DNA of 64,000 nt from Malaya genurostris (lineage: Eukaryota; Arthropoda; Insecta; Diptera; Culicidae): assembly GCF_030247185.1 (NCBI RefSeq), contig NC_080572.1:183114866-183178865 (forward strand). The letters run 5' to 3'. A program made the position numbers and the translations under genes. This document shows, one piece after another, positions 12,598 through 24,500 of this stretch (position 1 is its first letter; the number at the start of each line of letters is the position of its first letter). The notes under the pieces are model-generated. The model was not told the origin of the DNA. It saw only the letters and a program-made list of their open reading frames with translations, and ran no database searches.

Positions 12598-15500
12598 ATG
12601 GCCGATAATATCACCGTGTCGATAAAAGTTCGACCGTTGATCAAACGGGAAAAGGATCTCAAACTGTCGTCGCAATGGCGGATCCGGCAAAACACGATCG
12701 CTCACATCGATGGCAATGGAGAACCGTTCGTGTTCGGTGAGAAGGGTTTTCCTTTTTGCTTCCTTTGTTTATTTTGTTGAGTTTTGTGCCCATGCGTTAG
12801 CAAAAACACGACGCTGCCCGGTTATTTATCTGCTAAAAATAGAACTACCGGCGCTGGTTGTCGGAGATCAGGGATCGTACATCCAGATCGGAAATTCTGG
12901 ACCAGCATGTGTAGATGAGTAAAGCTTCAGGGAAATGACTTCTGTAATTAAAATTAGTTGTTGATAATTTTAAAATATCTAAGAAATTGGTTTAAATACA
13001 CATTTTTGCAAAAACCTATTTCTGTATTTGATAACATTCATTCAAGAATTTCCTTGTTACGATTTAAATTAGGTTGTTGCATAGTCGATTTTTTGCGTGA
13101 GGCACATGGCAGTTATAATTACTCTTTATTTCAAAACATTTGAAAATTGAAAGGCAGTAAAAATTGAGTTTTGCCCAAAATAGTTTTATTCTGACTGTCT
13201 ATCGCCGTTCCCTACACCAAATTCAATAACGATTGTAAATTGTTCCTTCTTCTAGATCACATCTTCGATGAAACGATTCGTACCAGGGCACTGTTCGAAT
13301 GTGTCTGTCGACCGATCATACGGTCTGCCCTGAGCGGCATAAATGGAACGATTTTCGCATACGGTCAAACCTCATCCGGAAAGACCTACACCATGATGGG
13401 AAATGAAGAAGAACCGGGAGTGGTTCCGCTAACGGCACAGGAAATTTTCAAGGAAATTGAGAACAGCAAAGATCGACAGTTCCTTATTCGAGTCGGCTAC
13501 ATAGAGATTTATAATGAGAAGATCTTCGATTTACTGGATAAGAGTAATGCTAATCTGAAGATTTTCGAAACCGCCTGCGGCGATGTAACATTAAATTACA
13601 AAGAAGTAATCACAAATTGTCCGGAACAGATAATGCAGCATTTGGAAGAGGGCAATAAGATCAAGCGGATCGGGGATACGAACATGAATGAGCGGTCCAG
13701 TCGGTCCCATACCATATTTCGGATAACGATCGAATCCAGTGACGTCGGTAGGACAGAGGGAGATGAGAATGATGCGGTTCAGATTAGTACGTTGAATCTG
13801 GTAGATTTGGCGGGAAGCGAAAGGGCTGATCAGACAGGTGCTACCGGGTCCAGACTGAAAGAAGGGGCTCATATTAACAAAAGTCTTCTGTCGCTGAGTT
13901 GCGTCATTCAGAAGCTTAGTGAGAATGCCGATAACTTGAAGTATATCAACTATCGTGATTCGAAACTGACCCGAATACTGCAGGCATCGTTGGGAGGAAA
14001 TGCAGCTACTTCCATGATTTGCAACATTACACCTGCAGCACTGGATGAAAGTTATTATACGCTAAGTTTTGCAATGCGTGCTAAAACCATAAAAAATAAA
14101 CCAATTGTCAACGAGGTGATCTCGGAAGCAGCTATGATGAAACGATTGCAGCGCGAAATAAAACGTCTTCAGGACGAATTGAAGTCAGAGCAAAGTAAAA
14201 ACAGTAAAATAAAAACGTTGGAATTACAAAATGCCATCACAATGCGAGCAAATCAGATAATAAATTCCCAGACTCATATTTACTTTGACAAATCTCGTCG
14301 TCGAACCTGGTGCCCGTCATCGTCAGGCATTCCAAGACCTGTAGATTATACCGAACACAGAACGAGCGGAGACAGTCGACTGATGCCACCTCCTCCGCCG
14401 TTTCTATCGTCTGCTACCGCCACCACCACCACCAGCAGCAGAGACGAAAAATCTCCGGTAGTTCGGCCGGAGTTGGCCCAGCGTGGCAGATCGGACCTCC
14501 TCGTGCGAAATGTTCGATCGACAACGCCCGTTCGGCATTTCATGGCTGTGGATACACTCGACAACAGTGACGAGTTCATTCCGGCAGAGCTAGTCGATTT
14601 CGGTGAACGATCACCGCAGAGCCTTGCCAGGGAAATTCATACCCCCTGTGGATTCAAGACTAAGCGACGGTCACGGAGATCATCCGCCGGGGACTCTCCA
14701 GCCAGCTACGTGAACTACGAGGAACGGTTAGTTAGGAATGTTGTTTTTTTCTGTCGCAATTGTCGTTTAATCTCTGTTTACACTTTTTTCCCGTCGTAGA
14801 TGTCGCGAACTTCAACAGGAGCTACTCGAACTGCAAGAGTTTACTAATTTGGAGAAGAATCTGGATCTAGCGAACATCAAATGCAGAGAGAAGGGATTGG
14901 ATAGTTTGGAAGAACGGTAAGGTGATCGCTCGGTAGGAAATTTTACCATGTTTGTCTTGTTTTACGTTTCGACTTCGACTCATCAGTGCATTAGCCGTTC
15001 TTATTGAACTACTAACGTGACTTAGCAGTTCAACATAAACCGCTATTCAGACGTAAAGTTTATGCTATTTGCAAAACACTTTTAGCTCTTGCACCGAAGC
15101 GCACAAAATCTAACGTGACGTCTTTGGACGAAACAAGTGCTATACTGAGTCCGGCAATACCGGAAATAGTGGTCAAAAATTCCTCAAAACAGTTGCAATT
15201 TTTAACCATCAAGCCACAAAAACAGTCGGAACGGTATTCTTGAATGGCTGTATCTTCGTTGATACTAAAACGAATCGGTTAATTTTGCTATCAGTGGATT
15301 TTTAGGAATGTCTAGATCAATGTAGACTAATACTGACTTGGATTTAAGCATTGGGTAATTTCGTATGTATGTATGTATGTGTGTATGTGTGAAGCCACCA
15401 TCAGTTCAAGGCATAACCAGTGTATGCGGGTAGACTTACAGTAGATCCGAATTTGATTATCAGATAGCTTTTATATAACTGCTGTTTTATATAACTGGGT

Positions 15501-18500
15501 TTTGAGGACCCGGTGCCTTCCAGCAAGAACATCCGGCCATATAATAAAGAATTTCGCTGTACCAGCTTAAACCCGCCTGATGGTTTGTTTGTCTTACTCA
15601 TTGCGTCTTACTCATTTCAGACCTTCAGGGAGTAACACGAAGCTTCCCCAAGGTTACTCAGGTTGGCAACCCACTCCATCATCCAGTCATTCACTTGTAA
15701 GATACCCTGATGCACTCCCTACCCCTCCCCGTTGTCGATATAATTAATCACAATACAATATAATATAATTAAGTATAATATAAATTAATATAAAAATGTA
15801 TAATATAATACAATACAATATAATAGAATATAATATAATATCATACAATATAATGTAACATAATTTAATATAATACATTACAATATAATATAATATAACA
15901 TAATATAATTCAATATAACGTGATATAATATAATGTAACTACAGAGAACAGACATCCAAGCTAGTACAACCTTTTTAAAAAGCTGTGTAAAGCATACATG
16001 TGAAAATCCGTTAAAAATCACCATTGCACACGACTTTGTACGCATGAATGTCTGTTGGATATCTGTTCTCTGTGATGTAACATAATATAAAATAATGTAA
16101 TACAATATAATATAACATAACATAATGTAATATAATATAATATAATATAATATATTCTAGCAATATATTATACTATAATACAATATAATATGATATAATG
16201 CAATGCAGTATAATATCATACAACATAATATAACATAACAAAATATAACATTAGACGATAATATATGAAGTAATATGCTATGATACAATATATAGCAGTT
16301 CATATCGCAGTGTAAGTTATGCTCTTCTTTCGTAGCAGTACTGCAGGCTATTTTGCACCCTCTCATTCTACTACTTACGCAGAAGGCGATAGCACCTAGT
16401 CGACGCTGTTCTATTGACCAAATGTCATCATAGACGCTCGGGAAGGCATGAGATAGGAACTTGTGAGGACTTAGTTATCTCACCATTTGACGACCTGGAT
16501 TTAAGCATTGGTTAATTTTATATAAAAACATATGTCGTTATCATTGCGTTGTTGAGAAACTTAAAATCTGTCGCGATAACCTACGGTTTTTAATACACCT
16601 AGTGCTGTCATCATCTCATATAACTCATGTTCTCATTTATATTACTATGGGATTTCAGAAAAAAAATTCGAATATTAAATAAGAACAAAAAAGTTAGTTT
16701 GAGCATACATTAGCATAACCTTTTCAATTTCAAACTCTTTTGACCCAAACTAATACCAGAATACCATTCGACTCTGCTCTCTCTCTGTGTATGTGTGTGT
16801 GTCATGTCACTAACTTTTCTCAGAGATGGCTGAACCGATTTTCACAAACATAGATTCAACCGAAAGGTCTCATAGTCCCATAGATCGCTATTGGTTTTTA
16901 TCTCTATCCGACTCACGGTTCCGGAATTACAAGGTAATATGTGAAACTCTATGCGAAATTGCGCATTCAATTTTCTCGGAAATTTCTCAACCGATTTTTA
17001 CAAACTAAGATGCAAATGAAAGGTCTTGAAATTCTTCAAAACGTTCTCGAACAGTTCCGACTTCCAGTTTCGGTATTACAGCTTAATTTGTAAAAAAATT
17101 TCAATTTCATGAGTATTTTTTCTTAAGTGATGTCGAAACGAGGTGCACATTTTTATAAAATTTACTGGTAAATTCATCTAGTTGGCAGACTTTGTTAGTT
17201 GGTGGATAGTCCCAAAATTTTCAAATATAGTATCAAAATTTTCAAACGGCTTTAAAAAAATAATGCAAAATCGGTACGTGCTGGTACGAAAGAAAAAAAC
17301 GCCACCGTCTAGCACACAGCGTGCTTTGTTCAATTTTGAATAGCGTGCAGGGTTGCCACATTTAAATCTATATTAACTTGGCATAACTGTTAACAAATTG
17401 AAAAGGTGATGGTAGTTTATACCGAAGAAAGTTTTTGAATTTATTCAAGTTTAAAAAAAGAAACTTCTATGAAAGTGTTTGAAAATATAAGTAATATAAG
17501 AAAGGCATCTTACTCTTTGGTGGTTTTAGATTCAAATGAAAGGATTTTTAGATTCAAATGAAAGGTCTTGTGGTCCCTTACAAAATACCTGAGAACAATT
17601 TGGATCTAACTTAACTTCCGGTTTTTACTCCATAAAAAAGTGCAAAAATTTGTGAAAATAAATGCATCAATTTTTCTCGGAGATGGCTAAACCGATTTCT
17701 ACAAACTTGGATAAGAATGGATTGACTTATGGTCCTTCACAAAACTTCTGAATTTCATCTGGATCCGTTTCATTAAACAAACACTTTTCACTAAACTGTG
17801 TTAGATTCGCACTTAGCAACATGACACCCTGTGCAAACCAAATATAAGAATCGAATTCGAAACTGATTCGATTTTCAGTTAAACGGTGTTGAAACTGGAA
17901 TCGACACTGGCTTCAAACGAACGGTTTGACAGTAGTTAGGATGGAAAATGGGTTAGGTTTGTCATCAAGCGAAAACGACATTAGATTCAAACAAGGATGG
18001 CTTTTATCGTATCAAATAACGCTTACCAGCAACTCTTCACACGATTGAATCAGTGCCATCAAGGAGAAACGGATATCATCGCAACAACGAAAACCCGGCA
18101 TGGCTCATTTAACATAGAATCGACACCAGTGCGAGAGCAAATTTCTCTTTATGACATTTCTGAGAATCAAAGGTTAGCACGCTGCTGAGGGGATCTTCTC
18201 TGAAGCAACAAACGGTCGCTTTTTCTCGTTTCGCGATCCGATTCTATACAGGCAGTTGATAATTGCGATAGAATCATTTTACTATTGCCGCTTATTCTAA
18301 CTATGTGCATATAATCTTTGTAAAGGGTGATTTTTTAAGAGCTTGAGAACTTTTTTAAACAATAAAACGCATAAAATTTGCAAAATCTCATCGGTTCTTT
18401 ATTTTAAACGTTAGATTGGTACATGACATTTACTTTTTGAAGATAATTTCATTTAAATGTTGACCGCGGCTGCGTCTTAGGTGGTCCATTCGGAAAATCC

Positions 18501-21500
18501 GCTTTTTTATCGACAAATTTTGTTCAGCGATGAGGCTCATTTCTGGTTGAATCGCTACGTAAATAAGCAAAATTGCCGCATTTGGAGTGAAGAGCAACCA
18601 GAAGCCGTTCAAGAACTGCCCATGCATCCCGAAAAATGCACTGTTTGGTGTGGTTTGTACGCTGGTGGAATCATTGGACCGTATTTTTTCAAAGATGCTG
18701 TTGGACGCAACGTTACAGTGAATGGCGATCGCTATCGTTCGATGCTAACAAACTTTTTGTTGCCAAAAATGGAAGAACTGAACTTGGTTGACATGTGGTT
18801 TCAACAAGATGGCGCTACATGCCACACAGCTCGCGATTCTATGGCCATTTTTAGGGAAAACTTCGGAGAACAATTCATCTCAAGAAATGGACCGGTAAGT
18901 TGGCCACCAAGATCATGCGATTTGACGCCTTTAGACTATTTTTTGTGGGGCTACGTCAAGTCTAAAGTCTACAGAAATAAGCCAGTAACTATTCCAGCTT
19001 TGGAAGACAACATTTCCGAAGAAATTCGGGCTATTCCGGCCGAAATGCTCGAAAAAGTTGCCCAAAATTGGACTTTCCGAATGGACCACCTAAGACTCAG
19101 CCGCGGTCAACATTTAAATGAAATTATCTTCAAAAAGTAAATGTCATGTACCAATCTAACGTTTAAAATAAAGAACCGATGAGATTTTGCAAATTTTATG
19201 CGTTTTATTGTTTAAAAAAGTTCTCAAGCTCTTAAAAAATCACCCTTTATAAGTTGTGTCTATGAAAATGTATGTGAATGCTCCACACAAGGGTTTTGAA
19301 ATATTGCAACCTGGTATGAGAATCATCAAGTTGAATCATCGACTCGATTTTCTGCGATAATTGTCAACTTGCGATTCTCTCTTGGGAAATTCCACACAGC
19401 AACAATCATTATCAGACTGTAAATTTTTTTAAGGGCCGTGAAATACTTAGAGTATGAAGTGGAGCGAAGGCATGTAGAAACATTCTCTCGCGGTTCATGC
19501 ATTGAGAGACTCGAGTTCTTGTAGCATCTTCTACCGGATTGAAAATGTTGTATACAATATAGATAGCAATAAAGCAGCTTTTGTCAAATTTTCGGCAATC
19601 ACCAACACTGGATTCAAATGAAATGTCTGACAGGCCGATAAGAAATTCTTGAATTTTCTACGGATCCGACTTCCAGTTCCAGTGTTATGAAAGATAAAAA
19701 TTTCAAACAGTAGCATCGTTCGGAGTGACAACGCAAAAAAGGGGAAAAATTCTTTAAAATTTTACTTTAAACAACTCCAATTTTTAGGAAATTATTGTTG
19801 ATGACCATACAATCGTATTCCGGAAGTACTGGAAATAGTAATCAATAATTTCAAAGTGAATCCCACTCACTTTTCTGCGAGATGATAAAACCAATTTTCA
19901 CAAAATTCGAATTGAATGGTTCCATATAAAGTTTCGACCTCAACTTCAAATTCGAATTAGTTTTCCTGAAGTCCCGGTAGTAGTGATTAAAAACTGCAAA
20001 ATGGATCTCACTCATTCTTAAAATGGATCTCACTCACACTCCAAGATGGCCGATGATCGAACCGATTCCAAACCGGTTATCATTAATTTAAATTCAAATG
20101 TAAAGTCTTACGCTTTCATGCAGAATTTCTGATTTTTTACGTCCGAACGCACTTTTTTGTTTCTAAACAATGAACAGTTTTTTAAGCATTCCACAGTAAC
20201 ATTTCTGATGATATGTGTTATATGAGAAAGGCATCATTACGCCATTAAAAGGATTAAAACAGATTTTTACGTTTCGTCTTCGACTCATCAGCGTATTAGC
20301 AGTTTATTTTAGCACAAAAACCCCTAATAAGTTCTATCAATTATTTTACTTACGTTTTCGAATTTTCAGATGCCGAGACCTGGACGAGGAATTGCGCCAG
20401 AAGCGTGAACAAATTTTCGACATGGAAAAAGAGTTGATTGTGGCTCGTAAGGAACGGGATGTCGCTGTTAAAGATGCGGAACACTGTCGTAACCTCCAGA
20501 ACAGTGTTCAGGTCGAGTACGAATTGTTTCAGCAGCGGGCCAAAAACCGAGAAAAGGAACTGATAGAGTGTCTACAGGAGGCACGGGTCAGCACTACCGG
20601 TGATAAGGTTGGACAGGCTGACAGTGTCAAAAAGTTAGAACAGACCCGAAAAGAGCTCAAACAGCTCGAAGTGCACAACTACGAGCTACAGTTGCAGTTG
20701 GAAACCTGTAGCATTGAGCTGGAAAAGTTGAAGAATTTTACACAGGAGCAAACGGAAAAGGTCGGTAAAGTTAGGAATGTGCTTGATAAGGACATTAGCC
20801 GGAAGGATGCACAGAAACTGTTTCGGATTATTACGAAACTTAGGGGGATACTGGCGGAAGAAGACTTGCTTATAAACACCAGTATCAATACGGATGAATT
20901 GGTGGATAGCATAGGAGATGACAGTTTCAGTGAGAGTTTGGATCGTCAGTCACCTACTAAAATTGTGCTAACCAATGACAGTGGTAAGGCAAATGTGATT
21001 TACGATAATGATAACTGTCAGATGTTGGATATGAATATTGAAAACGGAGAACTGAAGATGAAAATCAAATCACTGGAGAAGGAGAACAAGGAGATGAACA
21101 TCCTTTTGCTGAAATATGAAAACGAGCTTAAAGATTTGAACGAAAAGGAGGTTCAATTGAAGGAAGTGTCTGAACAATTGAAGCAGGAGCGATCCAGATT
21201 CAACAATTCAACCAGAAGTTTGCAAGATAAAAAACTAGAACTGGACAAAATGACGCTTGAATACAATGAACTATCGACTCAGGTGATGGACTTTGTGCAG
21301 GAGATCGACGGCTACAAAGATCAAATTGATAGAATATCGAAAAATTCCAAGATTCTCGAAGAAACTGTAAAAGTTCTTCAGTTGGAGAAGGAACAACTTG
21401 CGAAGGAAATGCGTGAGACGGAAAATGAAATGATCGATTTGAGGTCGAAGCACGAAGAAGAAGTGAAAGAACTTCTCGCGTGTAAGCTGGAGAATGAGAA

Positions 21501-24500
21501 CCAGATCAAAAAACTAGAAGATGATTTGCAGATTAGAAATGAGGAAAGCGAGAAAGAAACCAACGATCGGTTGTCGAGTGTTCAGAAAGAACTTGATGAA
21601 AAAATGAAAATAATTGAAGAATTTACAAAGAGTAAAGAATTGCTTCTCCAACAAGACAATAAATACCAAGAAGATATGCTGTCGATTCGGAATGATCTTG
21701 AGCAGAAGATATCCTTAGTTGGAGAACTGGAGCAAGAAAACCAGCGATTAATTCAACAAATGAATGACATAAAACAAGAGAAAATCAACGTAGAAAATAA
21801 ATACGAGGAAAAAGAGAAAGAGACTCTATCTGTCATATCCGAACAAGAAAGCAAAATTACCAATCTTAGAAAAGAAGCCGAAAAGCTATTGGAACAAATT
21901 TCTGCCCTACAAAAAACTGTATCGGATAAAGAGAACAATTTACAACTTGTTTCCAGCAAATTGGCTAGCTCCAACGAACAAAATTCGAATCTGCTAGAGC
22001 AACTATCGCAAATGCAGCGTGAGAAGAAGTGGCTACCGGAAACCGAGAATTCTGAATATTTATCGCATCATGGAACAGACCTTCAGGCATCGTTAGCCGA
22101 AATAGCTTCCCTCAGAGCGGAAAACATTTCACTGGCTCACCAATTGAACGACCTCCAGCAGAATCACCGGGCCGTGCTGGCCGATAAGAATAAAGTGGAT
22201 GAAAAATGCGAAAATCTTTGCAATGAACTATCGCGTCTCATTACGGAAAAGGAGCAAATCAACGAAAACGATCGTCTAACGCTGAAAAATGAGATCAATC
22301 TGTTACAGCAAGCAAAACTGAAGCTGGAGGAGGAAACTAGTGGGTTGAAAAATCATATCAGCTCGTTGGAAGCGCAGCTCGTCGACGTCGACGAACAGAA
22401 AACTAAACTTTCCGCAAAACTGCAATCACTCGAGAATGAGATGGAAGAGTCGTCCAACATTCGGGAACTTTTGGAGCGTGAAGTTCAAGCTCTGAAAACC
22501 GATCTTTGTAATCTGGAACAACAGTTGAACGAAAATAACGAGAAGGTTGAGCATTTCCAGAAGCAAAACAATCAATACCAACAGGAACTCAGTCACAAGT
22601 CGGAAGAAATTGAGCGTGCTTGCCAAACGCAGAAAGATTTGCGAAACTCCATGATTCAGCTAGAACAGAAACTGTCTCAGATCGATGCCACGAGTCAAAA
22701 CGAAAGTGAATGGATGGAAAAGCTGCAACAAGCCGAAAGTTGTAGGCAGGAGCAAACATCAGCTTTGGAAAAACTCACGAATGAAAAAGCCAGTCTGTTG
22801 GAAAAAATTGAAGAAGCATCGACCGAACGTGACTTTTTGAAGCAAAAATTGCTGGAAAAAGATGCATTCCTAGAACAGGCTTACCAACAGATAACGTCGT
22901 TGGAAAGTCAAGCAACCGATTTATCTGCCAAGCTGGGACAAGCGGAATCGAGTTTGATCGAAGTGAAACAGTTAAAGGAGGACTTGAATGCTTTGGAGAA
23001 AGCCAAAAATGCCGCCCAGGAACAGGCCCAGCAAGAATCTACCGCGAAAAGTTCATTGATGCAACAAATGGTGTCAAAAGATGAGCAAATTGAAGAAGCT
23101 ACTCGTCGTGTGGCTTCTCTGGAAAATCAAGTGTCCGATTTGAAATTGGAAATGGAACAGATGGAACTAAATCAACTGGAAACCACTCACACGAAAGAAC
23201 ATTTAGAACAGGAAGTCAGTGTACTAAAATCGTTACTCGATGCAAAGCAGAAAGATTGCTCTGAAAGTGTAATCACGATAGCTAACCAGAAAGAAAACAT
23301 ATCGGAGCTTGAGTACACCGTAAAAAATCTCAGCCAGCAGCTTACCGAAAAGGAGTCTGAATTCGTTTCCAAGTACACGAATGAATCCACGCAGCTGGAG
23401 GCCCTACGAAAACAAATTTCCAATCTCATTGCACAGTTAGAAACTGAAAAACATGCGCATCAAACCGATCTTTCTCGGGAAAAGAATTCTTCCAGTAAAC
23501 TACAACTTTACATAGAAGAAATAGAGCAGGTTAAATTAACCTTACAAGGTGAAAAGGGGATCTTGGAAGAAAATTATAAAGATCTTCAGAATACACATAC
23601 CAATCTGGTCGAAAAATTTCAATTACTGGAACAGTCCAATATTCAGTTGGACGCACAGCTTGTCAATCTGAACGCCGAACTGATCATTCGCGAGGAAAAG
23701 TTGAAAAGTATTACACGAGAGCTGGCTAGTAAACTAACCGATCTCGACAAACTGAAACTGGATCACTATCACAAAACCGAAGAAATCAATGAAGCTCTGA
23801 CGAAGAGCACCCAGCTTAACTATGATATGGGCCAACAGATAAAGAGTCTCGAGCAGGAGAAGCTACTGCTGCAAGATCAACTAAAACGGGAACAATCTAA
23901 GGTGATTAGTCTGACGGAGTCTGAGGTAAGTATCAAATATTCGGTATGTAAGTATCAAACGAGCGTCTATAAATAACGCGAAACAATTAAAATTGTACTT
24001 TTTCTGAACTGTCACATTTTTTTATTCTTTTGACATCGGTCAACAATATCCAATACACAACAGATCACGTTTTATACCACATCGTACTTCGTTTTAGTCG
24101 AAATATGACGAATTTTGTTTGTACCAAATAACGAGCAGTCGCGAACAACAATGATGTATTTTTGTTCTCGTTTGAAGAAATCTGCAGCTGAGTCAGTACC
24201 GAAAAAGTTTCTATCAGAATCAATATGCAACTATATTCAAATTTGATCGACGATCTTCCAACGTTCTCGTTTCTTCTACAAAATCACCACATTTGAGTCC
24301 TTGACTCAAATATGGTGATTTTGTAGAAGAAACGAGAAACGTGGAATATCGTCAAACAAATTTGAAGTCACCTAATTCCAGACATGTTTGAAGACGCAAA
24401 CAATTGATTGAGTCATCAAATGTGTCAATTTGTCGGCAATTTCCGAACGTTTGAGAGCCACAGAAAAATGCATAAGATGGGAAAATGGGTACTACATGAA

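Larger units (their letters stand above)
15361..16495 (-). mobile_element. Non-autonomous retroelement (copy A), 1.1 kb
   Basis: The sequence TGGATTTAAGCATTGG occurs just before (15339-15354) and just after (16496-16511) the unit, a target duplication of at least 16 bp as made by LINE-type target-primed insertion. Read on the minus strand it starts GGTCGTCAAATGGTGAGATA, includes a long TAATA-type AT-rich array, and ends with AACTGATGGTGGCTTCACA followed by a CATA-type tail. The same start and end sequences recur at 39290 and 31480. No coding region; a SINE or LINE-derived passenger is the likely class. Confidence 0.65.
17985..19625. repeat. Dispersed repeat, copy 1 (interrupted by mariner)
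   Basis: Segments 17985-18322 and 19250-19625 align to one continuous sequence at 52450-53062, which lacks the intervening DNA. Shared landmarks include CAACTCTTCACACGATT, ACTATGTGCATATAA, CCACACAAGGGTTTTGAAAT and CATCTTCTACCGGATTGAAA. Both copies keep a 60-70 codon open frame of similar sequence, but I do not recognise it. Confidence 0.75.
14917..20369 (+). other. Intron 3 of the CENP-E-like gene, transposon-filled
   Basis: 5453 bp between CG|GTAAGG and TTTTCAG|A, phase 2 on both sides. It holds a non-autonomous retroelement, several fragments of the GATGGCTGAACCGAT repeat, a dispersed 1-kb repeat and a foldback mariner element (listed separately). A near-identical about 33-bp string beginning TTTTACGTTTCG occurs at both ends of the intron (14957 and 20265), so much of the expansion may trace to one insertion. 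Confidence 0.85.

Noticed and set aside
12710..12922. Open frame in intron 1 that might extend the motor
   Set aside because: Splicing 12736 to 13256 restores a canonical kinesin motor; the intronic frame has no motor sequence.
18430..18627. Minus-strand frame ending in the transposase C-terminal motif RGQHLNEIIFKK
   Set aside because: It is the inverted duplicate of the right arm of the mariner element, not a separate gene; kept as evidence for the foldback structure.
20679..23429. Several Ser/Phe-rich minus-strand frames opposite the coiled-coil exon
   Set aside because: Shadows of the codon bias of Glu/Lys-rich coiled-coil coding sequence on the other strand.
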